Positions 7,466-15,910 of a stretch of DNA of 58,140 nucleotides are shown here, in pieces. A program made the position numbers and the translations under genes. Source of the stretch: Bacteroidia bacterium (GTDB lineage: Bacteria; Bacteroidota; Bacteroidia; Cytophagales; Cyclobacteriaceae). The DNA lies in contig JAUHYU010000019.1 in the NCBI GenBank assembly GCA_030426345.1, positions 1 to 58,140 of the forward strand. Reading direction: 5' to 3'. The first letter of the stretch is position 1; each line of letters begins with the position of its first letter. Under the pieces are notes generated by a model. It did no database searches and was not told the DNA's origin. It worked only from the letters and a program-made list of their open reading frames with translations.

Positions 7466-9004
7466 CTACCCCAACCAACCCTCTCTATCCAAACTTCGAT
7501 ATTGAATTGCCTCTGCCAAATGCTCGATTTGGATATCCTCTGTGCCAGACAAGTCAGCGATGGTTCGGGAAACTTTCAGGATGCGGTCGTAGGCCCGGGC
7601 AGAAAGCCCCAATTTTTCCATGGCTGTTTTGAGAAGGACTTTTCCAGCTTCGTTTATTTTACAGATTTTTTTTACCATTTGTGCCGGCATCATTGCGTTG
7701 GAGTGAATGTCGCTCATGTCATTGAACCGTACTGACTGGATATCCCTAGCTTTGATCACGCGTTCGCGGATGATACTACTTGGTTCTGCCTTGCGGTTGG
7801 CAGTCATTTGATCAAAAGAAACTGGTGTCACTTCGATGTGCAGGTCGATCCTGTCGAGCAGGGGGCCGCTGATCTTGCGCAGATACCTCCTCACATCCAT
7901 GGGCGAATCTGGATGATTGCCATCTTCTGTATAAAACTCGCCCGACGGACTTGGGTTCATGCTCGCCACCAACATAAAGCTGGCAGGAAATTGCACAGAA
8001 GCTTTTGCCCGGGCAATATTTACCATGCGCTCTTCTAGTGGTTGCCGCAAAACTTCTAAGACTGTCCGCTTAAATTCCGGCAGCTCATCAAGGAACAAAA
8101 CACCATTGTGTGCCAATGAGATTTCGCCCGGTTGTGGTACGCCTCCGCCGCCGACAAGCGCCACGTCAGAAATTGTATGATGCGGCGATCTGTAAGGCCG
8201 TTTCGAAATGAGATGGCCATTGGCGCCAAGCTTCCCTGCGACAGAGTGGATCTTGGTGGTTTCCAATGCTTCCTGTAAAGAGAGTGGTGGCAAGATGCTC
8301 GGCAGCCTTTTTGCCAGCATGGTTTTTCCTGATCCCGGAGGGCCGATCATCACGATATTATGCCCACCTGCCGCTGCAATTTCCATCGCCCTTTTGATAT
8401 TTTCCTGCCCTTGCACATCTGCAAAATCCATGTCAAATTCATTTTGCTCATGGAAGAAAATATCTCGCGTATCTATTTTTGTCGGCGGGATGGTTGCCGG
8501 ATTTTCAAAGAACCCGATGGCTTCTTCCAGCCTTTCCACACCGATAATATCAAGGTTATTGACAATGGCCGCTTCAGCAGCATTTTCCTTGGGGAGGATA
8601 AAACCTTTGAACCCTTGTTTCCGGGCTTCTATCGCGATAGGTAGCGCACCCTTGATTGGCCTTACAATGCCATCAAGGGATAGTTCTCCCATGATCACGT
8701 ATTGTTCTAGAGTTTCAGCAGCGATTTGATTGGAGGCCTTCAAAATGCACAAACCAATAGGAAGATCATAAGACGAGCCTTCCTTTCTGATATCTGCTGG
8801 GGCAAGATTGACCACTACCTTTTGCCGTGGCATGGTATAGCCAAAGTGTTTGATCGAGGATTCCACCCGTTGCTCACTTTCTTTGACGGCGCTGTCGGGC
8901 AATCCTACCAGAAAAAATTTTGTGCCTTGCAGCACATTTACCTCCACCGTAATCGTCGTGGCATCTATGCCATACACGGCACTTCCAAAAGTTTTGGAAA
9001 GCAT
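7466..9004 (-). CDS. comM: YifB/ComM family Mg-chelatase-like AAA+ ATPase
   Basis: A 512-aa protein with the family layout: N-terminal ChlI-like fold (about residues 20-145), Mg-chelatase AAA+ core (about 190-395) and a C-terminal helical domain. Walker A is GPPGSGKTMLAKR near residue 220 and Walker B is GVLFLDELPEF near 302; SMNPSPSGEFY is a typical sensor region. In Vibrio and Haemophilus the orthologue ComM is a hexameric helicase that drives branch migration during natural transformation, but the family is widespread and its role in Bacteroidota is not fixed by sequence. It is relevant here because the window is rich in an uptake-sequence-like motif; one copy lies inside this gene (8423-8432). 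Confidence 0.92.
   Translation of the reverse strand: MLSKTFGSAVYGIDATTITVEVNVLQGTKFFLVGLPDSAVKESEQRVESSIKHFGYTMPRQKVVVNLAPADIRKEGSSYDLPIGLCILKASNQIAAETLEQYVIMGELSLDGIVRPIKGALPIAIEARKQGFKGFILPKENAAEAAIVNNLDIIGVERLEEAIGFFENPATIPPTKIDTRDIFFHEQNEFDMDFADVQGQENIKRAMEIAAAGGHNIVMIGPPGSGKTMLAKRLPSILPPLSLQEALETTKIHSVAGKLGANGHLISKRPYRSPHHTISDVALVGGGGVPQPGEISLAHNGVLFLDELPEFKRTVLEVLRQPLEERMVNIARAKASVQFPASFMLVASMNPSPSGEFYTEDGNHPDSPMDVRRYLRKISGPLLDRIDLHIEVTPVSFDQMTANRKAEPSSIIRERVIKARDIQSVRFNDMSDIHSNAMMPAQMVKKICKINEAGKVLLKTAMEKLGLSARAYDRILKVSRTIADLSGTEDIQIEHLAEAIQYRSLDREGWLG
8423..8432 (-). repeat. Dispersed motif CATGGATTTT, copy 4
   Basis: Exact core in the sense strand of the YifB/ComM gene, encoding Met-Asp-Phe; the GC-T extension is absent. 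Confidence 0.8.
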
Positions 9005-9084
9005 TTCTTAGTGTGTTTTAATCGATAATAACAATTTTGATATTATAAAAGGGTCTGAAATCCATGAATCTTTAATCTGCCTTT

Positions 9085-9378
9085 CTACTTTTCCAATTCA
9101 TTCTTTTGTCTCCTAAGATCGTTTACCCGAATGATCAAATCCCGCCGCTCATCCTCCAGAAAGTTCTTCCTTTGTTTAAGCATCCAAATATGGATGTTTT
9201 CGGTAATCAATAAAACTATAAAAAATAAATTACCATAAATAAACCATTGCCGGAAAAAGGAGAAAAACCTTAACATGCCAAACCGGCTTACCATTTTATC
9301 CACATTCAATCCCATATAAATGGTGCAACCCACATAAATGAGGAATAAAACATAAAGTACGATTCTGGTTTTTTTCAT
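9085..9378 (-). CDS. Small two-helix membrane protein with C-terminal coiled coil
   Basis: Unknown function. The 97-aa product has two membrane helices (about residues 7-24 and 45-66) and a charged helical tail (NFLEDERRDLIIRVNDLRRQKNELEK) typical of a short coiled coil. It recalls small envelope proteins of the FtsB/FtsL size class, but those have one helix, so I do not assign it. It lies between YifB and the ABC exporter on the same strand, 84 bases from the exporter's stop. Confidence 0.7.
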   Translation of the reverse strand: MKKTRIVLYVLFLIYVGCTIYMGLNVDKMVSRFGMLRFFSFFRQWFIYGNLFFIVLLITENIHIWMLKQRKNFLEDERRDLIIRVNDLRRQKNELEK

Positions 9379-9462
9379 TTATCGGCTGCTAAAAAGCATT
9401 TCTGACGAATTTCAAGATATAAAAATATTCAAAAACAACTGCCTTGAATGTTCAAAAGAAAT

Positions 9463-11292
9463 CTACAATCCCTGCATTGCTGTCAACTTTTGATAGATTC
9501 CGTCGTGCTGCATCAAGGTACTGTGTGTACCGCGCTCCACAATTTTTCCCTCGTTAATCACGAGTATCTCATCGGCATTTTGGATCGTGCTCAGCCGATG
9601 CGCGATCACCAGAGAAGTTCTGCTTTTCATCAGGTGATTGATGGCATCTTGCACGAGCATTTCAGATTCTGAATCTAATGCAGAAGTTGCTTCATCTAAG
9701 ATCAAGATCGAGGGGTTTTTAAGTAATGCACGAGCGATGGTCACACGCTGTTTTTGTCCCCCGGAAAGTTTCGATCCGCGGTCACCTATCAGCCGTTGAT
9801 ATCCCTCTGATTCCTGCATGATAAACTCATGTGCATTGGCAATCTTGGCAGCTTTTATCACTTCTTCTTCGTTGATATTTTCCAGCCCAAAAGCGATGTT
9901 GTTGTGTAGCGTGTCATTAAATAAAATGGACTCTTGGGTCACAATGCCCATTTGATCGCGAATAGAATTGAAGTCATATTCTTTCATAGGAATACCGTCG
10001 ATTAGTATTTCCCCTTCATCAGGATCATAAAATCTCGGAACTAAATTTGCGAGCGTAGACTTGCCCCCACCAGATGGACCAACGAGGGCAATTGTTTTCC
10101 CTTTACCCACTTTGAAACTCACACTGTCCAGTACCTCTTTAGAACCGTAGGAAAAGGATACATTTCGGAATTCGATTTCTTTTTCAAAGTTTTCCAATTT
10201 CCGTGGATTTGGAATGTTGACGATAGTTGGTTTTGTGTCAATGATTTCAAATACCCTTTCGCCCGAAGCAATACCTTTTTGAAATTGCGTCACCGCTCCT
10301 GCAATCGCCTTTGTTGGTTGTAATATTTGGGTAAATACCGCCATGAACATGATAAATGCGCTGGCATCCAGTGTGCCCTTATTTAGCACCAAATCCCCGC
10401 CATAAATCAAAATACCGGATATGGAAACTGCACCTAAGATCTCAGATACCGGACTGGATAGCTCATAACGTTTTGAAAATCCATAGTCGATGTCGGCATA
10501 ATTTTTTACTTCCTTAGAAAAAATTCGGTTGATATAACCAACGGCATTGAAGGCTTTGATTACGCGCATTCCGCTGATGGTTTCATCTAGAATATTGAGT
10601 TGGCGGCCAAGTGATTCCTGGCTTTGCGTGGCCCTTTTTTTAAGCCGCTTGGCAATTTCTGAAATCATGACCCCGGCGATTGGCAGCATAATCAGGGTAA
10701 ACAAGGTGAGGCTGGGTGATGTCATGATCAGCAACCAAAAATAGACAACCACCGTAAACGGCTCGCGGAATATGATCTTTAAATTATGTGTAATCGAGTT
10801 TTCTATCTGCTGGATGTCGTTGGTAATGCGCGAAATGATATCGCCTTTACGTTGCTCTGTAAAATACCCAACATGTAAATTACTCACACTTTTATATACA
10901 TCAACACGCATATTTTTGATGGTTTCAGCTTTCGCTTTGGCCATTACGATCGCCGACAGGTACTTAAAGACATTGGCAAATAGAAAAGAAATAATGATGA
11001 TGATACAGACGAAAATCAGCGAACCGAATTTGCCATATTCATTTACTGTCTGAAGTAGATAGTAGTTGAATGTGCCCACAACGTAATCTTTCGACAAGGA
11101 AAACTCCGGAAGTGCAGTATACTTGGCTAGTTTTTCCGCGCCATTTTGATCAAAGATCACATCTAAAAGAGGCGCAAGCAGAGCAAGGTTAAGGAGACCA
11201 AAGAGCACGGCCAGAATGGAAAAAATGAGATAGCCCGGAGCAAATCTGCCCCAAGGCTTGGCATATGACAATATTCTTAAATACGTATTCAT
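9463..11292 (-). CDS. MsbA-like ABC exporter (membrane and ATPase domains fused)
   Basis: A 609-aa half-transporter with six membrane helices (about residues 20-320) followed by a nucleotide-binding domain. Walker A is GPSGGGKST, the ABC signature is LSGGQKQR, Walker B is ILILDEATSALD, and the H-loop is IAHRLST. Length and order fit MsbA, the inner-membrane flippase for lipid A-core, but the same architecture is shared by peptide, drug and lipid exporters, so the substrate is uncertain. It works as a homodimer. The next upstream gene on the same strand encodes a Wzi-like outer-membrane protein, which would suit a cell-surface lipid or polysaccharide role. Confidence 0.88.
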   Translation of the reverse strand: MNTYLRILSYAKPWGRFAPGYLIFSILAVLFGLLNLALLAPLLDVIFDQNGAEKLAKYTALPEFSLSKDYVVGTFNYYLLQTVNEYGKFGSLIFVCIIIIISFLFANVFKYLSAIVMAKAKAETIKNMRVDVYKSVSNLHVGYFTEQRKGDIISRITNDIQQIENSITHNLKIIFREPFTVVVYFWLLIMTSPSLTLFTLIMLPIAGVMISEIAKRLKKRATQSQESLGRQLNILDETISGMRVIKAFNAVGYINRIFSKEVKNYADIDYGFSKRYELSSPVSEILGAVSISGILIYGGDLVLNKGTLDASAFIMFMAVFTQILQPTKAIAGAVTQFQKGIASGERVFEIIDTKPTIVNIPNPRKLENFEKEIEFRNVSFSYGSKEVLDSVSFKVGKGKTIALVGPSGGGKSTLANLVPRFYDPDEGEILIDGIPMKEYDFNSIRDQMGIVTQESILFNDTLHNNIAFGLENINEEEVIKAAKIANAHEFIMQESEGYQRLIGDRGSKLSGGQKQRVTIARALLKNPSILILDEATSALDSESEMLVQDAINHLMKSRTSLVIAHRLSTIQNADEILVINEGKIVERGTHSTLMQHDGIYQKLTAMQGL

Positions 11293-11354
11293 GAATTGGA
11301 TTTCAACGACCTGCGCAAAAAACGGAAGATAATTTCATATTAAAAAATGCCCCC

Positions 11355-11364
11355 AAAATCCATG
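11355..11364 (-). repeat. Dispersed motif CATGGATTTT, copy 5
   Basis: Intergenic, 3 bases beyond the stop of the Wzi-like gene; extension GGGG-GC-ATTTTTT matches the consensus. Confidence 0.9.
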
Positions 11365-11367
11365 GTA

Positions 11368-13053
11368 TTAAAAGTCATGGGTTTTCTTGGCAATATTCCA
11401 TCGCATGGCAGCAGAAAAGTAGGTAGTGTTTTCATCACGCTCATTCAGGTCACTATCTAGTTTTCGATAGATTCCACGAAGGTCAAAGAACAAGTTATGT
11501 TTCCACATGTACGAAAGGGTCAAATCTCCATAAAGTACTTTGGTGCCCACGCCCTGCCCAACGGTATTTCCATATTCCTGCTCTCGTGTGTTATAGCTTT
11601 TCATCACGTCCTTTCCCCAGTTGGAGTCGTTCGTATCATCGCCGTAGTTGGCAAAGTTTCCCTGAATAGTCACAAACAACCTGTTCATCGGCTGGTAGCG
11701 TAGAATGCCTACAAATTCGCGGAAATTTCCTCCTAGCGGATGGCCCATCGGCTGCCGATAATGTGCATAGTTGGTATAGGTGTCCCTGTGTGCATACATG
11801 TATGGTCTGGCAATATTATATTCCAATTGCACATCGAGGTTATCTATGGCAAATGCGTTAATGTATTTCATGCCCAACTGTCCCCCAAACTTATTGGCCC
11901 ACCAGCCATCGCCTGCTTTGATTTCCTTGAGCAAAAATTCATCCAGCACGAGTTGACCATAGAAGGACAAAGAATGGCCAATATTCCATTTAGAATCCAT
12001 GCCCACGATCACATTTTCGCTGCTACCTCCTTGGTGCTCCAACGCCCGATAAAAAATAACAGGGTTAAGATAGCTGACGTCAAACCGCTCGGTGCTATCG
12101 CCGATCACCACAGACTCAAACAATCCAAGATTAAAATTGTCCGTGATGTTGATGCTCAGATGATGGGAGGCTATGAATTTCTTGGGGTATTTCCCGTCCA
12201 AACTACCGGTACCAGAAAATGGGGCATCCGCATAAGTTTGTGCAAAAAGGTTAGAATAGTTGATTTTCCATATTTTGGTGTTGAATTTCAAATAAGTAAA
12301 GCCTGGCCCGGCATCGGAGAGGATAAGTGATCTGTAACCGGGCCCGGTAATGGACTGGTCAAAACCAAACTGCGCTGTTATATATTTCCTTACAAGTTCA
12401 AAGGAAACATAGCCCTTGGCGGTAAAATAATCAACACCATTGGTTTTAAACTTTTTCCAAAACCCCTCGCCGGGAATTACGCCATTGCGTGCGATTGATT
12501 CCCTTACATAGTTTGGGTAAATGGCCTGTGTAGTCGATAAAAAGGAATAAAATCCCAATCTTTTGGAAATAGATCCCCGAAGTTCTACCCCTCGGGTATT
12601 GATAAATGTAGTAACGTCACTGCCAGACTCCTTGCCTCCTCCCAAGTATATGACCGGATTGACATGCAAATCGAAATCTCCTTCGTCTACATTTAATAGA
12701 TCAGATTTTTTTTGATAAAAATATTTCAGGATGGGCTTTTCACTATCACTTTCACCGCTTTCAGTCCATTCCCAATTGTCGTTGGCCAAATATTCCAGGT
12801 TAAATTTATCACGTGAGGAAATTGCATTGTAGAAGCCATTGTTACCATAGAGGCTATCAATAAATGCCCCCAATTGTATTCTTTGAAAAGGGCGTAGATG
12901 ACTATGGAAATCTTGAGAAAACTTCCCACTCATGATTTCATAACGATCAATCAAATGATAATAATCCCGATTTAACGGAATGTTTGCGCTTTGGGCCAAT
13001 AGGAGCAATGGCGAAAATACCAACCATGGAAAAAACAGTACTTTTTTGAACAT
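11368..13053 (-). CDS. Wzi-like capsule-assembly outer-membrane beta-barrel protein
   Basis: A 561-aa protein with signal peptide (about residues 1-20, ending LLAQ) and alternating aromatic/polar strands typical of a large beta-barrel. The N-terminal part (NIPLNRDYYHLIDRYEIMSG) and the pattern of repeated strands fit the family annotated in Bacteroidota as capsule assembly Wzi, where E. coli Wzi anchors surface polysaccharide. I assign it from overall resemblance, not from a decisive motif. It follows the TPR-protein gene by 25 bases and is probably in one transcript with it. Confidence 0.6.
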   Translation of the reverse strand: MFKKVLFFPWLVFSPLLLLAQSANIPLNRDYYHLIDRYEIMSGKFSQDFHSHLRPFQRIQLGAFIDSLYGNNGFYNAISSRDKFNLEYLANDNWEWTESGESDSEKPILKYFYQKKSDLLNVDEGDFDLHVNPVIYLGGGKESGSDVTTFINTRGVELRGSISKRLGFYSFLSTTQAIYPNYVRESIARNGVIPGEGFWKKFKTNGVDYFTAKGYVSFELVRKYITAQFGFDQSITGPGYRSLILSDAGPGFTYLKFNTKIWKINYSNLFAQTYADAPFSGTGSLDGKYPKKFIASHHLSINITDNFNLGLFESVVIGDSTERFDVSYLNPVIFYRALEHQGGSSENVIVGMDSKWNIGHSLSFYGQLVLDEFLLKEIKAGDGWWANKFGGQLGMKYINAFAIDNLDVQLEYNIARPYMYAHRDTYTNYAHYRQPMGHPLGGNFREFVGILRYQPMNRLFVTIQGNFANYGDDTNDSNWGKDVMKSYNTREQEYGNTVGQGVGTKVLYGDLTLSYMWKHNLFFDLRGIYRKLDSDLNERDENTTYFSAAMRWNIAKKTHDF

Positions 13054-13078
13054 AAAAGTGAGTTAAGGTTTGGCAATG

Positions 13079-14173
13079 CTAATAAATGCCACAGTATTTT
13101 CGGTAGTAATTAAGTCCTTTTTTCACACCTAAGTTGTAGGCTGACAAAAAATCCCTGCATGCATTAGCGTTGTTTCCCATCAGGTTTAGGCAGTGCCCAC
13201 GAAGCAGATAAGTCTCAGCCAGATTTTTCTGAACGGTTTCTTTATCGGCAGCTCGTTCCAATTCTTTTGTAAGAATATCAATAGATTTTGTAAAATCTCT
13301 TTGCGCTTCTCTAAACCGGCTCATATTGTTATTGCAAAGGCCTCGATAACGAAAGCTACGGGCATCGTTGGGATTGATCTCAATAGACTTGGTAAAATCC
13401 TCTACGGCACTTTTATAATTAAACTTGTTCATTTTTATAACACCACGCTCGGTATAGGCATTTTCCTTATTGGGAGATAATTCTATCATTGTATTATAAT
13501 CCTCTACAGCCTCTTCCTCCTCGCCCATGGATTTCAAAAAATTACTTCTGATAAGATAATAAGTGTAATTGTCCTCTGCCAAGGCAATGGCAACATTGAT
13601 ATCGCTCAAGATACTTTGATATGCCTCATTGCCTTTTATGGGTTTTAAGTACTTTATTTTGATTTGAGATCGAAGGGCATAGTACTCCGGGTTATCGGAA
13701 TTCTTGTTTATGGCGACTTCCAAATCTTCCAATGCTTCAGTAAAGTCGTCTTTCATCCATTCCAACTTTGCCCTGTAAAAATACAAGTCCGCATTGTTAG
13801 CTGATAAAGCGAGAGATTTATCAAGGTCAACTTTAGCACTTTTTAAGTCACTTACTTCAAGAAACGCTTTAGCTCTTGTCAAATAATAAAAAGCGGTGAA
13901 AGCTGTTGTAGCTGGTTTAAGCTTAAAAATACTGTTAATATCTAAGATGGTATTGTAATATCTCTTCAACTCAAAGTTTACCTCAGCCCTCAAAAAATAG
14001 GCGTTGATATACACAGAATCCATTGACAATGCATTATCCAAGTAATCTAGTGATTCTTGATATAGTTCATTATCATATTTAAATTTTGCAAATTTGAAAA
14101 ATTCCCGAGATTTCTGAGCCTGCAATCCACTGCATACCAACATTATCACACACACCACCAAGACTTTCCTCAT
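13079..14173 (-). CDS. Exported TPR-repeat protein
   Basis: A 364-aa protein with a signal peptide (about 1-20, ending LQAQ) and about eight tetratricopeptide repeats through residues 25-340. Typical repeat cores seen are ALSMDSVYINAYFLRAEVNFELKR, YNTMIELSPNKENAYTERGVI and SIEINPNDARSFRYRGLC. Such repeats mediate protein-protein contacts; the location would be periplasm or outer membrane. The C-terminus (ACRDFLSAYNLGVKKGLNYYRKYC) is common in TPR proteins of Bacteroidota. It is the first gene of a probable minus-strand unit with the Wzi-like protein and is divergent from guaB. Confidence 0.85.
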   Translation of the reverse strand: MRKVLVVCVIMLVCSGLQAQKSREFFKFAKFKYDNELYQESLDYLDNALSMDSVYINAYFLRAEVNFELKRYYNTILDINSIFKLKPATTAFTAFYYLTRAKAFLEVSDLKSAKVDLDKSLALSANNADLYFYRAKLEWMKDDFTEALEDLEVAINKNSDNPEYYALRSQIKIKYLKPIKGNEAYQSILSDINVAIALAEDNYTYYLIRSNFLKSMGEEEEAVEDYNTMIELSPNKENAYTERGVIKMNKFNYKSAVEDFTKSIEINPNDARSFRYRGLCNNNMSRFREAQRDFTKSIDILTKELERAADKETVQKNLAETYLLRGHCLNLMGNNANACRDFLSAYNLGVKKGLNYYRKYCGIY

Positions 14174-14306
14174 AGGAATCAGAAATGAACTTCAAAACTA
14201 TAAATTATTCACGTAAATTCCACAACGAAATATGAGCGATGAGATTATATAAATTTTCCATGCATAAATTTATGTATCTATGGTTTTTTAAATCCTTTCA
14301 ACTTTG

Positions 14307-14314
14307 TAATTTTG
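14307..14314 (+). promoter_or_regulatory. Candidate -7 element of guaB
   Basis: TAATTTTG matches the Bacteroidota consensus TAnnTTTG and lies 31 bases before the guaB ATG. A TTG -33 box is not evident. Confidence 0.5.
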
Positions 14315-14344
14315 GCCCGCAAATAATATTAGAACTTATTTGCC

Positions 14345-15814
14345 ATGTCAATAGAAAATAACAGATTCCAATCTGAGGCCCTTACATACGATGATGTATT
14401 ATTAGTTCCGGGTTATTCAGAAATTCTCCCCAGAGACACACAAACAAAAACAACGCTCACAAGAAATATTTCGCTTAATATACCACTCGTATCAGCTGCG
14501 ATGGATACGGTGACCGAAGCAGACTTGGCTATTGCCATAGCGTTGGAAGGAGGGCTCGGGTTTATCCACAAAAACATGACCATCGAACGACAAGCCGTTC
14601 AGGTAAGGAAAGTAAAGAGATCTCAAAGTGGAATGATCATTGACCCCGTAACCCTCGATATCAATTCAACCGCAGCAGATGCAGTAAAGATCATGCGGGA
14701 ATTTAAGATTGGTGGGATTCCTGTAATTGACAACGAAGGAAAGCTATTGGGGATCATCACCAATCGCGATTTGAGATTCCAGAAAAACATGGCAGTTCCT
14801 ATAAAGGACATCATGACCAAGGACAATCTCATTACTGCTATAGATGAAGTTTCTTTGGATAAGGCAGAAGAAATTCTTCAAGTCCATCGCATTGAAAAAT
14901 TGCCAATAGTGGATAAAAACGGAAAGCTGACAGGACTTATCACTTATAAAGATATTCTCAAAAACATTGACCGCCCAAACGCCTGTAAAGATGAATTTAG
15001 CAGGTTGCGTGTTGGTGCTGCAGTCGGAGTTACAGACGATATTCTCGACAGAATTTCTGCCTTGGTGACTGCGGGGGTAGATGTAGTAAGTATTGATACC
15101 GCCCACGGTCATTCCAAAGGAGTTATTGATGCATTGAAAAAAGTAAAAGAGTCATTTCCTCAATTAGACATTATTGTTGGCAACATTGCTACTTATGAAG
15201 CTGCAATTGCCCTTGCAGATGCGGGAGCGGATGCCGTAAAAGTTGGGGTAGGACCTGGGAGTATATGTACTACCAGAGTGATCGCCGGTGTTGGGGTGCC
15301 ACAGCTTACCGCTGTAGCGGAAGTTGCCAGAGCACTCAAAGGTAGGGATGTGCCATTGATTGCTGATGGAGGTATTCGCTTCTCAGGTGATGTAGTAAAG
15401 GCAATAGCGGGCGGTGCAAATAGTGTAATGATCGGTTCTTTACTGGCAGGAACAGAAGAAGCCCCTGGGGAAATGATCATCTACGAAGGCCGTAAGTTTA
15501 AGTCCTACCGTGGCATGGGCTCATTGGAAGCCATGGAAGATGGATCAAAAGATCGCTATTTTCAGGATAAAGAGGAAGATGTCAAGAAATTAGTTCCTGA
15601 AGGAATTAGTGGTAGAGTACCATATAAAGGATTGGTATCTGAAGTTCTTTATCAATTGGTAGGAGGCCTTAAAGCCGGGATGGGCTATTGTGGAGCTGGA
15701 ACCATTAAAGATATGCAAAAATCAAAATTTGTAAAGATCACTGCTGCTGGAGTACGAGAAAGCCATCCTCACGATGTATTTATCACTCGCGAGGCTCCTA
15801 ACTATAGTAGGTAG
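14345..15814 (+). CDS. guaB: Inosine-5'-monophosphate dehydrogenase
   Basis: Converts IMP to XMP with NAD+, the committed step of GMP synthesis, in the cytoplasm as a tetramer. The 489-aa protein has the full family architecture: N-terminal barrel strand ([15 protein letters not shown]), two CBS domains inserted at about residues 95-205, and the TIM-barrel core. The catalytic loop [11 protein letters not shown] carries Cys308. The IMP phosphate site ([10 protein letters not shown]) and the flap ([10 protein letters not shown]) are present. It is a stand-alone gene followed by an imperfect hairpin at 15835-15868. Confidence 0.98.
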   Translation: MSIENNRFQSEALTYDDVLLVPGYSEILPRDTQTKTTLTRNISLNIPLVSAAMDTVTEADLAIAIALEGGLGFIHKNMTIERQAVQVRKVKRSQSGMIIDPVTLDINSTAADAVKIMREFKIGGIPVIDNEGKLLGIITNRDLRFQKNMAVPIKDIMTKDNLITAIDEVSLDKAEEILQVHRIEKLPIVDKNGKLTGLITYKDILKNIDRPNACKDEFSRLRVGAAVGVTDDILDRISALVTAGVDVVSIDTAHGHSKGVIDALKKVKESFPQLDIIVGNIATYEAAIALADAGADAVKVGVGPGSICTTRVIAGVGVPQLTAVAEVARALKGRDVPLIADGGIRFSGDVVKAIAGGANSVMIGSLLAGTEEAPGEMIIYEGRKFKSYRGMGSLEAMEDGSKDRYFQDKEEDVKKLVPEGISGRVPYKGLVSEVLYQLVGGLKAGMGYCGAGTIKDMQKSKFVKITAAGVRESHPHDVFITREAPNYSR

Positions 15815-15834
15815 CACATTCCTTCTTAAAGAAT

Positions 15835-15868
15835 TTCTGACTATCAAATCCAATTTTGATAGTTAGAA
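15835..15868 (+). terminator. Probable guaB terminator hairpin
   Basis: A 14-bp stem with one G-T pair (TTCTGACTATCAAA / TTTGATAGTTAGAA) and a 6-base loop lies 21 bases after the guaB stop. No immediate T-run follows, so efficiency is uncertain. Confidence 0.5.
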
Positions 15869-15910
15869 ATTAACATTATCTTCGTTTTTGAGATTTAAAA
15901 TGAACGTAGA

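Noticed and set aside
9085-9378. FtsB/FtsL-type division protein
   Set aside because: Two membrane helices rather than one, and no shared motif.
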